From: CAYOFK01 sp964403185
Lineage (GTDB): Bacteria > Bacteroidota > Bacteroidia > Bacteroidales > VadinHA17
Reading direction: 5' to 3'
NCBI GenBank assembly: GCA_964403185.1
Contig: CAYOFK010000023.1
Coordinates: 1 to 23,470 of the forward strand
DNA: 23,470 nt
Both the position numbers and the translations under genes were made by a program. This document shows, piece by piece, positions 1 to 7,444 of the stretch. The notes under the pieces were generated by a model. The model saw nothing but the letters and a program-made list of their open reading frames with translations. It did no database searches and was not told the origin of the DNA. Every line of letters starts with the position of its first letter. The first letter of the stretch is position 1.

Positions 1-1
1 A

Positions 2-922
2 TTGAGCCACATTCTGTTGCAGCAACTGGCTGAGATCAGAAAAGAGGGTAAAGAAATGACCTATCTGCGCCCCGATTCAAAATCTCAGGTTACTATTGAA
101 TACACTGATGATCATGAACCGTTGGCCATCAACACCATTGTAATATCCACCCAGCATGACGAATTTGTCACATCAGAGGATGATTCTGATGAAGCCAGGT
201 ATAAAGCTCAGAAAAAAATGCAGGAACGCATTACTTCAGATCTTAAACAGATCCTGTTTCCCAGAGTGAAGGCAGAAGTGCCGGAACGGATTAAGGTCCT
301 TTTTAAAAATGGATTCAGGTTATTGGTGAATCCAACCGGAAACTTTGTAATTGGCGGTCCACACGGGGATACAGGATTAACCGGCCGTAAAATTGTTGTC
401 GATACTTATGGCGGCCGGGCGCCTCACGGTGGCGGGGCCTTCTCAGGGAAAGATGCCTCCAAAGTTGACCGGTCGGCTGCCTATGCAGCCAGGCATATTG
501 CCAACAACCTGGTTGCCGCCGGGGTGGCAGGTGAGGTGCTTGTTCAGCTCGCCTATGCCATTGGAGTGGCCCAGCCCGTTGGTGTATATATCAATACCTT
601 TAGCACCTGCAAATTGAAAAACAACCATGGTGCGCTTACATGTGACGGTGAGATTGCAGAAAAAGTCAAGCAGATCTTCGACCTGCGTCCCTATGCCATC
701 ATCAAACGTTTTGGTTTAAAAAATCCGATCTTTCAAAAGACCGCCAGTTACGGCCATTTTGGAAGGACGCCTTTTACCGGCGAGGTTGAGGTGTATTATG
801 ACGGCCCCGGAATAACCAAAAAGAAAGTGGATGGCAAGGTAAAACTGTTTAAGTCGGTTGAATTCTTTGCCTGGGAGAAACTGGATTATGTGGACACCAT
901 TAAAAAGGCGTTCGGATTATAA
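2..922 (+). CDS. metK: S-adenosylmethionine synthetase, C-terminal part (5' end outside window)
   Basis: Makes S-adenosylmethionine from ATP and methionine in the cytoplasm, the main methyl donor. The visible 306 residues cover roughly the last three quarters of a ~420-residue enzyme. Family signatures seen: YLRPDSKSQVTIEY near residues 21-34, the GDTGLTGRK stretch with VDTYGG just after it, and the glycine-rich loop HGGGAFSGKDASKVDRSAAY that binds the polyphosphate and Mg. The TTG at position 2 is not the start; it is an internal leucine of a conserved segment (L-S-H-ILLQQLAEIRKEGKE), so the gene is cut by the window edge. It ends 25 bp from the convergently transcribed glycosyltransferase gene. 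No terminator hairpin is obvious in that gap. Identification is firm. Confidence 0.97.
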   Translation: MSHILLQQLAEIRKEGKEMTYLRPDSKSQVTIEYTDDHEPLAINTIVISTQHDEFVTSEDDSDEARYKAQKKMQERITSDLKQILFPRVKAEVPERIKVLFKNGFRLLVNPTGNFVIGGPHGDTGLTGRKIVVDTYGGRAPHGGGAFSGKDASKVDRSAAYAARHIANNLVAAGVAGEVLVQLAYAIGVAQPVGVYINTFSTCKLKNNHGALTCDGEIAEKVKQIFDLRPYAIIKRFGLKNPIFQKTASYGHFGRTPFTGEVEVYYDGPGITKKKVDGKVKLFKSVEFFAWEKLDYVDTIKKAFGL

Positions 923-947
923 GATGATCTGTTCCTGAATTTGTACA

Positions 948-2069
948 CTAAACCATTTGGCCAACCCTGTTGAACAGGTCAATATATAACTGGGTGATAG
1001 TCCTCCAGTTGTATTTTTCCTCAACACATTTTAAATTATTGAGCCCGAACCGGTGCTTTTGTTTCAGGTGGGTGTCAAGGTTCCTGATGAGTGAAGCACA
1101 CTCATCAACCGACTTAAAATAGAGGCCGTTTCCCTGCAATAATTCCCTGTTGAAGAGGTTGTCGTGGGCCAGGATCAGGCATCCCGAAGCCATTGCCTGC
1201 GACAGGGAGGGATTGGTCCCCCCAACGGAATGACCATGAAAGTAGGCCAGACAATTTTTTCTGAGGCTCTGCAGCACCTGGCGGTCAAAGACCCTGCCAA
1301 GAAAAACCACACCGCTTTGTGCCCGGAATTGGCCGGTGATCTTTCTTCCATAGTGAGTATTCGTATCACCCACAATTAACAGATTGTTTTCAGACCCGCT
1401 TTTTAAATATGCCTGTATGATCAATGCAATATTGTTTTCGGGTTCTATCCTTGACAGGATCAGGAAAAATGGTTTGCCTTTTGAATGATCCGGGGTTTTT
1501 ATCTGTAAATCCGAAATTGGGTCCGCTTCTGAAAAAACCGTCTGATCCCCTCCGTAGGCGATACATTCGGCCCGGACACCGTAACGGTCCTGGTAATACT
1601 GCCTGACAACCGGGTGGTCTGTAACAATCCGGTCGGAATACTTCACAGCCCTGGCCTCTGTCCATTTCAAAAAGCGGGTGGCCGGTATTCCCCACTTTTT
1701 TCGTTGCCATTCCATACCATCCATATGCGTGATGATTGGCGGAGTGTTTTTTTTCTTAAGAACCGGATAAAAAACAGACGAAGTATAACCACAATTGAGT
1801 ATGACATCCACATTTTTTCGCCTGGCATCCATAAGACAGCGGTAATCATAAAGAAGTGCAGACAGCTGGGCTATCCGGGGTATTGGCTCTTTTATCCATT
1901 CAATGCGCACACCTTTATATAACCTGTTCTTTCCGGGATGCGACATGGGATTGTACACCACAACATCGAATCCCCGCTCTGCCAGGCGGATGCTGAGTTG
2001 TTCGGCCAGCTCTTCAAATCCTCCGTAATTGTTAGGAATACCCCGCGTACCTGTAATGGCAATCTTCAT
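948..2069 (-). CDS. DUF1972 / GT4-family glycosyltransferase
   Basis: Predicted cytoplasmic glycosyltransferase of 373 residues, likely adding a sugar (rhamnosyl- or similar) to a lipid-linked glycan. The N-terminus MKIAITGTRGIPNNYGGFEE is the DUF1972 signature, and the C-terminal half has a GT4 Rossmann fold: ILSRIEPENN near 204-213, VFLGRV at 255-260 and GGTNPSLSQAMASG at 283-296. At the position where many GT4 enzymes have the second Glu of the EX7E motif this protein has Gln291. The start at 2069 is chosen because homology begins there; the frame is open to 2168, but that extension would overlap the divergent RHS gene and has no family likeness. The 77-bp AT-rich gap to the RHS start must hold both divergent promoters, though no clear -33/-7 pair was found. 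The sugar donor and acceptor cannot be read from the sequence. Confidence 0.88.
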   Translation of the reverse strand: MKIAITGTRGIPNNYGGFEELAEQLSIRLAERGFDVVVYNPMSHPGKNRLYKGVRIEWIKEPIPRIAQLSALLYDYRCLMDARRKNVDVILNCGYTSSVFYPVLKKKNTPPIITHMDGMEWQRKKWGIPATRFLKWTEARAVKYSDRIVTDHPVVRQYYQDRYGVRAECIAYGGDQTVFSEADPISDLQIKTPDHSKGKPFFLILSRIEPENNIALIIQAYLKSGSENNLLIVGDTNTHYGRKITGQFRAQSGVVFLGRVFDRQVLQSLRKNCLAYFHGHSVGGTNPSLSQAMASGCLILAHDNLFNRELLQGNGLYFKSVDECASLIRNLDTHLKQKHRFGLNNLKCVEEKYNWRTITQLYIDLFNRVGQMV

Positions 2070-2146
2070 ACCTGAAAAATAAGATATATTTTTCATTATC
2101 AAAAAATGAAAATTATTAATAAAAAAGTGTAACTTATATATCCCTA

Positions 2147-5100
2147 ATGCCAAACAGAATGAACACAAAGATCTGCTGGTGCACCCTCATTGCAGTATGT
2201 CTGTTGATTCCCATTGCCGGAAGCTCTCAATCTGTTGACAAAAATTTTGTTAAAACTACCAAACCCGGGGTTCCCGTAGAAGATACGAGTTCCCTTTTCC
2301 GGATGGACTGGAAACAGAAACAGGAAATTATTGAATATTATGACGGAGAGGGGCGCATCATTCAAAAAATCCAATCCTCGGTCACACCTTCAGGAAAAGA
2401 CCTTCTGGAAACCTACAGATACGACCTGGCCGGACGGAAAACCATTGAATATCTGCCTTTTCCGGTGGAACCTGCAAAGGGCCAGTATTTTGACGATCCG
2501 GTCCGCCTCCTGCTGGCCTATTATCTTGATCCTGATGAACGGGTCACTGCAACCGCCTTCCCTTTTTCTGAAAAAAAATTTGACGATTCACCCCTGAAGG
2601 AAACAATTGCCCTGGGGTATCCCGGAGCCTCCTGGCAACTGGAAACAAACCATACCAAAAGGTCCGTTAAATACGGAAATCCCTCAGAGATCACTCATTG
2701 GTCGGTTGCTGAAAACGGACAATGCATCCAGGCAGGAACCTATTCACCAGGCACACTTCATGTCACTGAAAACCTGGATGAAAATGGCACTGTGAACCGT
2801 GAATACCGGAATAGATCCGGACAGGTGATCCTGAAGGAAAAGTTACTGGAAGACCTGCCGGTGCAAACATTTTTTGTTTACGACAGGAAAGATAATCTGA
2901 GGTATGTGATCCCGCCTATGGCCGTTTCCGGACAAACTGCAGATCCCGGACTGATATATTCTTTTGAATATGATGATAAATACCGGATAACACGAAAGAA
3001 GATCCCCGGCGCCGCAGTTGTTGAATATGTTTATGATCACATGAACCGGCAGGCATTGAAGCAGGATGGAAATCTTCGCCGGGACAGCCTGTGGTTGTAT
3101 TCCAAATATGATGCTTATGGCAGACCCGTAATAACCGGGGTTTTTAAAAGCATCCTGGGAAGGGCCGTTTTGCAGGACCTGGCAGATGCCGGAGTTCAAA
3201 ATTATGAGACCTGCACCGGGGGAACCTATACAAATACGGTATTCCCGGTCGAAAACACCACACCCTTTTCCATCCTTTATTATGATGACTATGAATTTAT
3301 CGACGACCCCCAACTCCGGTATGAAGCGGCATCTTTCCTTCTGAAGAGTGAGGGTCCTGAAATAATTGAACCGGAATTGGCAGCATCCATTACCGGTGCT
3401 AAAACCGGTGCTAAAACTCTGATTCCCGGAACAGGCAACTGGCTAAAATCCGTCACCTACTTTGATAAATACGGACGGAGCTTGCAGTCAGTGTTTCAAA
3501 ACCATCTGGGTGGTACAAACCGCACCAGTTTTATCTATAACTTCCGGGGACAGCTTGTTAATGAAAAAAGCAGATGTGCAATACAAAATGCAGTGCCTGT
3601 TATCCTTGAAAAAAAATATACCTACGATCAGGCCGGCAGGATACTCAGGACAGTGCATAAGATCAACGATCAACCGGAAGTGGTCCTCTCTGAATATGAA
3701 TACAATGAACTCGGACAACTGGCAGTGAAAAAACTGCATTCTGAAGACGGGGGTCAGACATTTACGGAAAGCATTACCAATACTTACAACGTTCGCGGAT
3801 GGCTTTGCGGTATCAACGATCCCTATAACCCGGGGGCCAGTTTATTTTCGTTACGTTTGAATTATGAGTCTCCTGAAAACGGACTGCAGTCAGTACCGCA
3901 ATTTAATGGGAATATATCCTCCGCACTGTGGAGTTCATCAAATCTTTCCCTGCCCCGGGGATATGCCTACAATTACGATAATCTTAACCGGCTCACAAGT
4001 GCATCTTTTGGAAAATTCAGTGGTGCCTGGAGCAGGAATGAAGAGGATTACAGTGTTCCCGCCTATACCTACGACCTGAACGGCAACATCCTGTCGCTGG
4101 TACGACGTGGCAAGATCAGCACAAACGCATTTGGAGTGGCGGATGAACTTGAATATACCTATTCGGGAAACCGGCTCACATTTGTTGATGATGCGGCAGA
4201 ACTTACGGAAGATGAATGGGATTTTATTGACGGAGGACTGAAGATAGATGATGCGAACGGAATGCCGGAATACCTTTATGATGACAATGGAAACATGACC
4301 ACAGATGCGAATAAAGGCATTAATAACATCCGATATAATGCCCTGAATCTTCCGGAAGAGATCTGGATGGAATCCAACCGTCTCATCCGGAACACCTATG
4401 ATGCCTCCGGCACAAAACTCAGAACAGAAGCATTCGATTCGGATGGATATCCGCTGAGTGTCAGGGATTATATTGGTGCGATAGTCTATAACCACAAACT
4501 GCCTGAATACATCCTCACTCCGGAAGGCCGGGCAGTGCCTGAAGGAGAAAGCTATCACTATGAGTATTTTTTAAAGGACCATCTGGGCAATACCCGGGTA
4601 ACGTTCCGGGTGGTGGCAGGTGTCACGCAGGTGGTTCAGGAGAATCATTACTATCCATTCGGAATGCGCCTTTTTGGTTTGCCCGGGGAAGAACCCGGAC
4701 AAGCTTCCGGGCCCGGGAACAGGATTTTGTACAACAGCAAAGAACTTCTTTCTGATTTTGGCCTGAACTGGTACGATTACGGAGCCCGGTATTATGATCC
4801 GCAAGTTGGCCGCTGGTGGACCATCGATCCCAAAACGGAAGCAGCGCCGGATTGGACCCCATACAGATATGGCTTGAACAACCCCGTCCGTTTCATTGAT
4901 CCGGACGGCATGCTGGAGGATTGGTACCAGTCTGAAAACGGTGCTCTATTTTGGGAAGATTCCGGTGAGGAAGAAATCGAAGTTGATGGGGAAAACTATA
5001 AAAAAGTGGGCAAGGTGGTTTCCATTAAAAGCGGGGATAAATTCATAAACTACTACGAAAATGTGCCCATTTCCATTTCAGATGTGCCCCTTAATGCTGC

Positions 5101-5569
5101 CGTCACCATACAAAATAATGTTGATCTTGAAAACCAGTTATTAAGTGATAAAAGTCCCCTATCTTTAAGAGCTAAAGTCGATTTGCTCCGGGCATCCATG
5201 ACTAACGCAACAGGACAGGCTGCACAGGTCATGTTTGAAGGGGCCATGATGGTGGCTCCCATGCCAAAAATCGGAGTGGGCGTTAAAGCCGTTGGAAAAT
5301 ACGCCCCGAAAATTAGTAAATACTTGAACACTCTCTATATTAAGGGTGGGGTAAGGGGAAATTTATATGTTAACATCGGTAAAAGAGAAGTGATAAAAGA
5401 TATTAGTAAAATTTGGCAACGGAGTTCTTTTAGTTTTAAAAAGAAATTTTCCAAAACAGGAATCCCAAAAATAGTAAAACAAAATTATAATACAGAAACC
5501 AATATCTTTTTTGATCCAAAATATCAGAACATTGCCTTAGATATTTTGAGTAATGCGTTAACTCGATAA
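2147..5569 (+). CDS. Secreted RHS/YD-repeat protein with variable C-terminal tip; polymorphic toxin candidate
   Basis: A 1140-residue protein with an N-terminal Sec signal (hydrophobic run ICWCTLIAVCLLIPIAG, cleavage likely near residues 25-30). YD-type repeats run through most of the body, for example FVYDRKDNLRYVIPP near 242 and FEYDDKYRITRKK near 273. An RHS-associated core follows at about 800-922: EYFLKDHLGNTRVTF, YYPFGM, WYDYGARYYDPQVGRW and a closing FIDPDGM. Family knowledge: this core ends a beta-cocoon shell and the residues after it form a variable, often toxic tip. Here the tail is ~218 residues: a linker with a hydrophobic stretch (about 1030-1050), then a basic segment of ~75 residues matching no toxin family I know. 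Base composition falls in the tail: 4561-4620 has 31 G/C of 60, while text after about 5340 is plainly AT-rich. No type IX sorting domain is visible at the C-terminus. A 22-bp gap leads to the small membrane gene downstream. Confidence 0.9.
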   Translation: MPNRMNTKICWCTLIAVCLLIPIAGSSQSVDKNFVKTTKPGVPVEDTSSLFRMDWKQKQEIIEYYDGEGRIIQKIQSSVTPSGKDLLETYRYDLAGRKTIEYLPFPVEPAKGQYFDDPVRLLLAYYLDPDERVTATAFPFSEKKFDDSPLKETIALGYPGASWQLETNHTKRSVKYGNPSEITHWSVAENGQCIQAGTYSPGTLHVTENLDENGTVNREYRNRSGQVILKEKLLEDLPVQTFFVYDRKDNLRYVIPPMAVSGQTADPGLIYSFEYDDKYRITRKKIPGAAVVEYVYDHMNRQALKQDGNLRRDSLWLYSKYDAYGRPVITGVFKSILGRAVLQDLADAGVQNYETCTGGTYTNTVFPVENTTPFSILYYDDYEFIDDPQLRYEAASFLLKSEGPEIIEPELAASITGAKTGAKTLIPGTGNWLKSVTYFDKYGRSLQSVFQNHLGGTNRTSFIYNFRGQLVNEKSRCAIQNAVPVILEKKYTYDQAGRILRTVHKINDQPEVVLSEYEYNELGQLAVKKLHSEDGGQTFTESITNTYNVRGWLCGINDPYNPGASLFSLRLNYESPENGLQSVPQFNGNISSALWSSSNLSLPRGYAYNYDNLNRLTSASFGKFSGAWSRNEEDYSVPAYTYDLNGNILSLVRRGKISTNAFGVADELEYTYSGNRLTFVDDAAELTEDEWDFIDGGLKIDDANGMPEYLYDDNGNMTTDANKGINNIRYNALNLPEEIWMESNRLIRNTYDASGTKLRTEAFDSDGYPLSVRDYIGAIVYNHKLPEYILTPEGRAVPEGESYHYEYFLKDHLGNTRVTFRVVAGVTQVVQENHYYPFGMRLFGLPGEEPGQASGPGNRILYNSKELLSDFGLNWYDYGARYYDPQVGRWWTIDPKTEAAPDWTPYRYGLNNPVRFIDPDGMLEDWYQSENGALFWEDSGEEEIEVDGENYKKVGKVVSIKSGDKFINYYENVPISISDVPLNAAVTIQNNVDLENQLLSDKSPLSLRAKVDLLRASMTNATGQAAQVMFEGAMMVAPMPKIGVGVKAVGKYAPKISKYLNTLYIKGGVRGNLYVNIGKREVIKDISKIWQRSSFSFKKKFSKTGIPKIVKQNYNTETNIFFDPKYQNIALDILSNALTR
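3392..3415 (+). repeat. Exact 12-bp tandem duplication inside the RHS gene
   Basis: ACCGGTGCTAAA occurs twice in a row (3392-3403 and 3404-3415), giving TGAKTGAK in the protein. It is in frame and adds four residues to a linker between YD-repeat blocks. It is probably a recent slippage or duplication event with no strong effect on the shell. Confidence 0.8.
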
Positions 5570-5591
5570 ATATTAATTTTCCACATTCATT

Positions 5592-6083
5592 ATGGATCAT
5601 TCAAAATCCAAATTAGATACTGATTTCGAACTTTTACTTTCTGAATTTCAAGGAATTATCAAATCTAATTACTCCGCTAATTACTTAAAAAAAATAAAAT
5701 TAGTTGAAGTAATGAAGATGGGGCAATTTATTAAAGATTTAGAACCTAAGTTTAGAATTCGGGAATATAAGACTTTAATTATTTCTTACCTGGAAATAAT
5801 TTCTTCCTCAAAGGATGAAATTGATGAAAAGGAAATTTGGAAACTAATAAAGGAAAAATTAATCCCGGTAATTAATTACTTAAATACCAACCACGATTTC
5901 TATGCAAGAGGTAGTCTCATATTTACTGGACTTATTATTGGTATCCTGATTGATGGAATATTAACAATAGTAGGTATAGCTAAATATTATTATTACATTC
6001 CTTTCTTTACTCTCTTTTATGCAACTGCAAAAATTCGAAAATACTATCATTTAAAAAAGCAAGGCAAGATCCTGAATCTATAG
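5592..6083 (+). CDS. Small membrane protein, candidate immunity partner of the RHS tip
   Basis: Not recognised as a known family. The 163-residue product has a charged, probably helical N-terminal ~105 residues rich in Lys, Glu and Ile. Two hydrophobic segments follow, about 107-127 (LIFTGLIIGILIDGILTIVG) and about 130-147 (YYYYIPFFTLFYA), then a short basic tail. This suggests a two-helix inner-membrane hairpin with both ends in the cytoplasm. It starts 22 bp after the RHS stop on the same strand, so co-transcription is likely. Its DNA is much more AT-rich than the neighbourhood: 5641-5700 has 13 G/C of 60. Size, position and composition are those expected of an immunity gene behind a polymorphic toxin; that role is inferred from context only. 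A bystander orphan gene is the main alternative. Confidence 0.75.
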   Translation: MDHSKSKLDTDFELLLSEFQGIIKSNYSANYLKKIKLVEVMKMGQFIKDLEPKFRIREYKTLIISYLEIISSSKDEIDEKEIWKLIKEKLIPVINYLNTNHDFYARGSLIFTGLIIGILIDGILTIVGIAKYYYYIPFFTLFYATAKIRKYYHLKKQGKILNL

Positions 6084-6090
6084 ATCTTGC
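6064..6090 (+). other. 8-bp perfect hairpin straddling the stop codon of the small membrane gene
   Basis: GCAAGATC (6064-6071) pairs with GATCTTGC (6083-6090) across an 11-nt loop that holds most of the TAG stop codon. No U-run follows, so it is not a standard intrinsic terminator. It could protect the 3' end of the transcript, or be chance. Confidence 0.45.
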
Positions 6091-6105
6091 TACTCCACCC
6101 AGTCT

Positions 6106-6339
6106 GACTTCAACCATTCCATGGTTGTTCTTATCCACTGTCATACTGCTTCCACAGGCGTGACTGTGGCTGCCTGATTTTAACCACTCCGTGGTTGTGC
6201 TGCCTGTTGTCAGATAACTGCTGCAAACAGGCCTGCAGTTTCATCATTCCGTACTCATTTTGTACTTTCATGTTACCAGGGACTAAGCCCGGAGGGCTTG
6301 AAATCCGGTAGCCCCGGTTACGTCCGGGGCGAAAATGGC
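6106..6339. repeat. Hairpin-rich intergenic repeat, copy A (complete)
   Basis: A 234-bp unit whose first 55 bp (6106-6160) and last 55 bp (6285-6339) recur exactly in copy B. It contains short hairpins with three-base loops: CAACCAT-TCC-ATGGTTG (6111-6127), AACCAC-TCC-GTGGTT (6182-6196) and AAGCCC-GGA-GGGCTT (6285-6299). It also has GCCCCGG-TTACGT-CCGGGGC (6311-6330). The first two hairpins share loop and shape but differ by a paired T:A to C:G change. There are no coding signs; open frames through it are repeat translations. It resembles the palindromic, GC-rich REP-like repeats scattered in Bacteroidota intergenic DNA. No REP-associated (Y1/RAYT) transposase lies in the window. Confidence 0.85.
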
Positions 6340-6357
6340 AACCACCACCCCCCAACC

Positions 6358-6375
6358 CAACCCCGGAGCGGGTTG
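6358..6375. other. 6-bp hairpin between the two repeat copies
   Basis: CAACCC (6358-6363) pairs with GGGTTG (6370-6375) around a 6-nt loop. It lies in the 102-bp spacer between repeat copies and may be a further degenerate member of the same hairpin family. Confidence 0.45.
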
Positions 6376-6441
6376 AATTTTATTGCATTACACAAAGAAC
6401 ATGGTGTTGAGTGTAACGAAAAATATCTTCTCACATAGCCC

Positions 6442-6651
6442 GACTTCAACCATTCCATGGTTGTTCTTATCCACTGTCATACTGCTTCCACAGGCGNNNN
6501 NNNNNNNNNNNNNNNNNNNNNNNNNNNNNNNNNNNNNNNNNNNNNNNNNNNNNNNNNNNNNNNNNNNNNNNNNNNNNNNNNNNNNNNNNNNNNNNNAAGC
6601 CCGGAGGGCTTGAAATCCGGTAGCCCCGGTTACGTCCGGGGCGAAAATGGC
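6442..6651. repeat. Hairpin-rich intergenic repeat, copy B (interrupted by the assembly gap)
   Basis: Direct repeat of copy A. Bases 6442-6496 equal 6106-6160 and bases 6597-6651 equal 6285-6339, both 55 of 55. The middle is replaced by 100 N. In copy A the corresponding middle is 124 bp (6161-6284), so the true gap is likely of that order if the copies match. Flanking sequence differs between copies outside these limits, which sets the repeat boundaries used here. The region from here to 6832 holds no gene. Confidence 0.85.
6497..6596. other. Assembly gap of exactly 100 N
   Basis: A run of 100 N. A round 100 is a common placeholder length for a scaffold join of unknown size. It sits inside repeat copy B, which explains why the assembler stopped here. 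Frames drawn across it are meaningless. Confidence 0.99.
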
Positions 6652-6723
6652 GACAACCAGGCCTACATCCTGCAATAAGAAATATAGCCACTTTTGAAAC
6701 GGCCCTGCATTCTTTTAATTTTC

Positions 6724-6753
6724 ATTCGTGCATTCGTCCCCTATTCGTGCATT
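6724..6753. repeat. Short direct repeat upstream of the UpxY-like gene
   Basis: ATTCGTGCATT occurs at 6724-6734 and 6743-6753, 19 bp apart start to start. It lies 80-110 bp before the antiterminator gene, in DNA with no open frame of interest. It could be a leader element or a leftover of a scattered repeat. Confidence 0.5.
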
Positions 6754-6832
6754 GGTGGCTCCTTCTTTCTCAATGAATTCACTCATATGCGAATAAAATC
6801 CTTATTTTTATCCCAAGAAATGTTTTACCCCG

Positions 6833-7330
6833 ATGCAAAAACGCTGGTACGCCATATACACAAAATCCCGAAATGAAAAAACGGTAGCCGACGCCCTGGT
6901 AATAAAGGATGTGGAGGTATACCTGCCTCTTCTTAAAACACTGAAACAATGGAGCGACAGGAAAAAATGGGTTGAAATCCCCCTTTTCAGAAGCTATTTG
7001 TTTGTCAGGATCCGCGATCCGGAATACTTTGAAATCCTTAAAACCCCGGGTGTGGTCCGGTTCATTACCTTCCAAAATGAACGGGTGCCCATTCCCGATC
7101 AGCAAATAGAAGCCGTTAAAGCTTACCTGGATGACGAAGACCGGATGCCGCTGCCTGACACACATTATGAACCGGGTGACACTGTTGAAATAACGCGTGG
7201 AACAATGAAGGGACTCGTTGGCGCCATGGTTAAAGTACAGGGTAAACAAAGGGTCATCATTGATATTTCAGCGATTGGTGAACGGATATTCTTAAATATT
7301 TCCAGGTCTCAGCTCAGAAAAATATCCTGA
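6833..7330 (+). CDS. UpxY-type NusG paralogue, transcription antiterminator for polysaccharide genes
   Basis: A 165-residue protein with a NusG N-terminal (NGN) domain over residues 1-100 (RWYAIYTKSRNEKTVADAL, then PLFRSYLFVRI near 50-60). A KOW-like domain follows from about 111 (YEPGDTVEITRGTMKGLVGA). Known UpxY proteins in Bacteroides bind elongating RNA polymerase at the leader of one capsule operon and prevent early termination there. The specialised paralogue call, rather than housekeeping NusG, rests on the context: there is no secE, rplK or rplA nearby, and sugar-nucleotide genes follow on the same strand. A 114-bp gap separates it from the APS-kinase gene, and no UpxZ-like partner is present. 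Upstream lies the hairpin-rich repeat region, which could supply leader structure; that is speculation. Confidence 0.87.
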   Translation: MQKRWYAIYTKSRNEKTVADALVIKDVEVYLPLLKTLKQWSDRKKWVEIPLFRSYLFVRIRDPEYFEILKTPGVVRFITFQNERVPIPDQQIEAVKAYLDDEDRMPLPDTHYEPGDTVEITRGTMKGLVGAMVKVQGKQRVIIDISAIGERIFLNISRSQLRKIS

Positions 7331-7403
7331 GCCCACCGGAATCCCTCCTCAATTTTGAACAGCGTTTATTTCCGATTCATAGAGTGTTTAAAAAAGAAAT
7401 ATT

Positions 7404-7411
7404 TAGATTTG
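7404..7411 (+). promoter_or_regulatory. Possible -7 element upstream of the APS-kinase gene
   Basis: TAGATTTG matches the Bacteroidota -7 consensus TAnnTTTG exactly and lies 33 bp before the ATG at 7445. No good -33 TTTG sits 18-21 nt upstream, so the call is weak. If real, the cysC-wecB-SDR genes could be transcribed apart from the upxY-like gene. Confidence 0.35.
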
Positions 7412-7444
7412 CCCCCATGAAAATTTCCCAATTCCAATTCCATT

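Noticed and set aside
2844..4558. Long minus-strand frames inside the RHS gene
   Set aside because: They are opposite-strand shadows of a gene with clear RHS motifs.
6131..6355. A 74-codon minus-strand frame through repeat copy A, and similar frames over the N run
   Set aside because: They are translations of the palindromic repeat or of N bases, with no start context or family likeness.
6694..6876. A 60-codon plus-strand frame overlapping the start of the UpxY-like gene
   Set aside because: It overlaps a well-supported gene in another frame and covers the ATTCGTGCATT repeat; it has no protein-like pattern.
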